From Caldisphaera sp. (GTDB lineage: Archaea; Thermoproteota; Thermoprotei_A; Sulfolobales; Acidilobaceae), in the NCBI RefSeq assembly GCF_023256325.1, contig NZ_JAGDXI010000044.1:62001-126000 (forward strand): a stretch of 64,000 bases of DNA. Direction: 5' to 3'. The first letter of the stretch is position 1. Every line of letters begins with the position of its first letter. The notes under the pieces were generated by a model, which was given only the letters and a program-made list of their open reading frames with translations, had not been told where the DNA came from and searched no databases. A program made the translations under genes and the position numbers. Of the stretch, positions 62,411 to 64,000 are shown in pieces.

Positions 62411-63741
62411 GAAAAATCAGCTACTTCTAGAGCTTCTTTTTGCTCTAGTTTCTTAACTGATAAATACCTATAAGATATTTGCTGTAAAAATGCATTATGT
62501 CCTTGTATCATTACTGAATGCAACCTAGAGTTTGATTTCTTTAAGAGCTTATTTATTATTTCAGGGCTGAGCCTATCCTCTCCATCAGTTATCAAAACAA
62601 TATCGCTTGGTTTATCTTTACTGCTCGTCTTTGTTTTATCCATATCATCGACTGCAGATGATATAGCCCTCGTTATATCAGTTCCTCCCCCTGCTTTTAT
62701 TCTTGCTAAATATGATAAAACGTTTAAAATATCTGATGCCTTTGCATTACTTTTAACGTTCATAGGTTGATAAGGAACCGAATCGAAAAATCTAACAAAA
62801 AAGTTTCTTCCTTCATCCATAGCTTTTTTAAATAACGCAACTGCAACAGCTCTAGCCCAATCTATTTTTGAACCTACCATACTACCGCTTTTATCTAATA
62901 AAACATAAATAGGCCCTTTGTTTGAAGGTAAGTTCTTTTCATAGAGTAATAACCTATCATTAGCAAATTCTGCATAAAACAATAAACTTGGAAATGCGAG
63001 CTGGCTATAATGTACTCTTTCTATATCTCCCCCAATTTCGATTCCTGAGATCCAACCTTTAGAATAATTTATAGTGTTTTTTGTTTTTGCATTGGTTATC
63101 ATCTTTAGGCCTTCTATTTTCTCTAAAATTCTCGCTACATCAGTTTCTCTTGCTAACTTTAATATTTCCTCTGCAGAGCCTTCTAAAGAAAAAATGCTTC
63201 CTTTTCCTGCGCCCATTTTTTCAGCTAGCATCTTAACTTCTTTTGCCATCTCCGCGTCTTTCATAGCTGATTCAGAGGCTTTTTGTATAGCATTTTGTAA
63301 TTCTTGAGAATTATTTCCTTCATTATCAGACTCGTTTTGGCTATTTCCTTCTTTTCCTTTATCGCCTCCTTGATTTGGCGGTAATAACTTGTTAAGTTTT
63401 TCTATAAATGAAGCTGCTGCAACTATACTTGTAACGCTATCTGCTGACGTATATATTTTAGTTTTCCAAGCCGATTCTGTTTTTAACAATGTAGATATTA
63501 CTGTTCTTCTAAATGCCTCTTCTTCATCATCTTCAGGAGATGTTTCATCTGTTGATGGTATTGGGAAATAATATGTATAAAACAAGTCTATACCTAAATA
63601 GGGGGAAATTCTTGGATCCAAGTTTTTTCCTGATAAGTCCTTTGCTGTTGCTAATATTTTCTCTCCTCTATAAAGTCTTAGCTCATCTATGTTGCCTATT
63701 TCTCTATAAACGCTTTCTTTTCTTTTATTTTGCTTCTCCAT
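62407..63741 (-). CDS. VWA/CoxE-like domain protein
   Basis: 444 residues. A polar, Glu/Asn/Gly-rich first half with a low-complexity KGKEGNSQNESDNEGNN stretch is followed by a von Willebrand factor A domain near residue 275 with all MIDAS elements: LLDKSGSMVGSK (DxSxS), the GGGTDITRAI Thr, and VLITDGEDRLS. Such proteins normally work with a MoxR AAA ATPase, which may lie past the window edge. The start is ATG after GAGGA. A small coiled-coil ORF is directly upstream. Confidence 0.88.
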   Translation of the reverse strand: MEKQNKRKESVYREIGNIDELRLYRGEKILATAKDLSGKNLDPRISPYLGIDLFYTYYFPIPSTDETSPEDDEEEAFRRTVISTLLKTESAWKTKIYTSADSVTSIVAAASFIEKLNKLLPPNQGGDKGKEGNSQNESDNEGNNSQELQNAIQKASESAMKDAEMAKEVKMLAEKMGAGKGSIFSLEGSAEEILKLARETDVARILEKIEGLKMITNAKTKNTINYSKGWISGIEIGGDIERVHYSQLAFPSLLFYAEFANDRLLLYEKNLPSNKGPIYVLLDKSGSMVGSKIDWARAVAVALFKKAMDEGRNFFVRFFDSVPYQPMNVKSNAKASDILNVLSYLARIKAGGGTDITRAISSAVDDMDKTKTSSKDKPSDIVLITDGEDRLSPEIINKLLKKSNSRLHSVMIQGHNAFLQQISYRYLSVKKLEQKEALEVADFS

Positions 63742-63751
63742 ATTAGATTCC

Positions 63752-63988
63752 TCACATATTTAACTTTATCATTATTTCTTGAGATAGAGATTCTATCATA
63801 TCATTTAATTCTTCTGCCTTTTTCCTTATTTCTTCATCTTCAACATCTTGAACCAGGTTTTGTACTTTTGACTTTGCAGCTTTCAGGTTTTTATATATTT
63901 CCAGAAGCCTTGGGTCAAAAGATTGCATCTGTTGTATACTTCTCCTAGAGTTCTTTATATTGCTAGTTATTTCTTCTAATTCTCTCAT
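63752..63988 (-). CDS. Coiled-coil protein fragment upstream of the VWA gene
   Basis: 78 residues, helical and charged (LKAAKSKVQNLVQDVEDEEIRKKAEELND), no other motif. The reading frame stays open to the last base of the window (codons GTT, AGA, GAT, AAG before the ATG), so this may be the C-terminus of a larger protein, possibly a MoxR-type ATPase partner or a subunit of the VWA system. Stop is 10 bp upstream of the VWA start. Confidence 0.6.
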   Translation of the reverse strand: MRELEEITSNIKNSRRSIQQMQSFDPRLLEIYKNLKAAKSKVQNLVQDVEDEEIRKKAEELNDMIESLSQEIMIKLNM

Positions 63989-64000
63989 AACTCTATCCTT

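Overview
The window reads as the chromosome of an AT-rich, thermophilic (probably acidophilic) crenarchaeon. Evidence: the crenarchaeal chromatin protein Cren7, archaeal RNA polymerase subunits Rpo3, Rpo7 and Rpo10, Spt5/SecE/Sec61-beta, PriL, GGGP synthase, an archaeal mevalonate operon, wyosine genes, an archaeal-type DtdA, a tRNA with a bulge-helix-bulge intron, and surface proteins with the GLP-x-x-T-x-W motif. An Acidilobales/Caldisphaera-like organism is my inference and was not checked. Many genes start with TTG or GTG, with a GGTGA/GGAGG-type Shine-Dalgarno 5-8 nt upstream. I used this to shorten many of the ORF-track starts.

Layout. 1-7.1 kb: partial sucD, an XPB-type helicase with an unknown partner, a tRNA-binding protein, rpo7, an alpha/beta hydrolase, the wyosine pair Taw22-like/Taw3, and priL. 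7.2-13 kb: a PrpD-family protein, a large surface protein, CTP-dependent riboflavin kinase, acyl-CoA dehydrogenase, a divergent pair of unknown Cys-containing proteins, and a Nudix hydrolase. 13-17 kb: the operon HMG-CoA synthase, thiolase-like protein, DUF35 protein, HMG-CoA reductase. 17-21.4 kb: a tRNA-Lys-like sequence with an internal deletion, cren7, a fused hydroxyacyl-CoA dehydrogenase/crotonase, tRNA-Gln with a 24-nt intron, and dtdA. 21.5-29.5 kb: CoA-disulfide reductase-like protein and purine genes (ade, guaA, guaB-like), with a small minus-strand cluster between guaA and guaB that encodes an unlisted 40-aa peptide carrying 7 cysteines in its last 18 residues. 29.5-34.3 kb: zinc ribbon, endonuclease V, proteasome beta, spt5-secE, a CitG-like protein and two unknown helical or membrane proteins. 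34.4-38.9 kb: omega-aminotransferase and methylmalonate-semialdehyde dehydrogenase, a tail-anchored orphan, tRNA-Gly. 39-53 kb: Fe-ADH, elf1, GGGP synthase, secG, SWIM protein, rpiA, CBS protein behind a 20-bp inverted repeat, surE, FAD-synthetase-like protein, AMMECR1, a SelB-like remnant, moaA, ctaB, three membrane ORFs, glycerate kinase, ppa. 53-57.9 kb: the ribosomal protein/RNA polymerase cluster L7Ae, S13, S4, S11, Rpo3, L18e, L13, S9, Rpo10, S2. 57.9-64 kb: AdoMetDC-family enzyme, a ferritin-like protein and a VIT1-like iron transporter either side of an antisense initiator tRNA, RidA, 3-hydroxyisobutyrate-type dehydrogenase, TatD-like hydrolase, VWA protein.

The metabolic genes point to heterotrophic use of amino acids, short acyl chains and beta-alanine/valine-type substrates, alongside isoprenoid lipid, purine, cofactor (FAD, molybdopterin, heme O) and tRNA-modification functions. 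I see no CRISPR array, insertion sequence or rRNA gene. The strongest leads are the 40-aa Cys-rich peptide, the deleted tRNA-Lys-like locus, a thiolase-like protein with no cysteine, the ferritin-like/VIT pair and a repeated GTTAAC palindrome in three intergenic regions.
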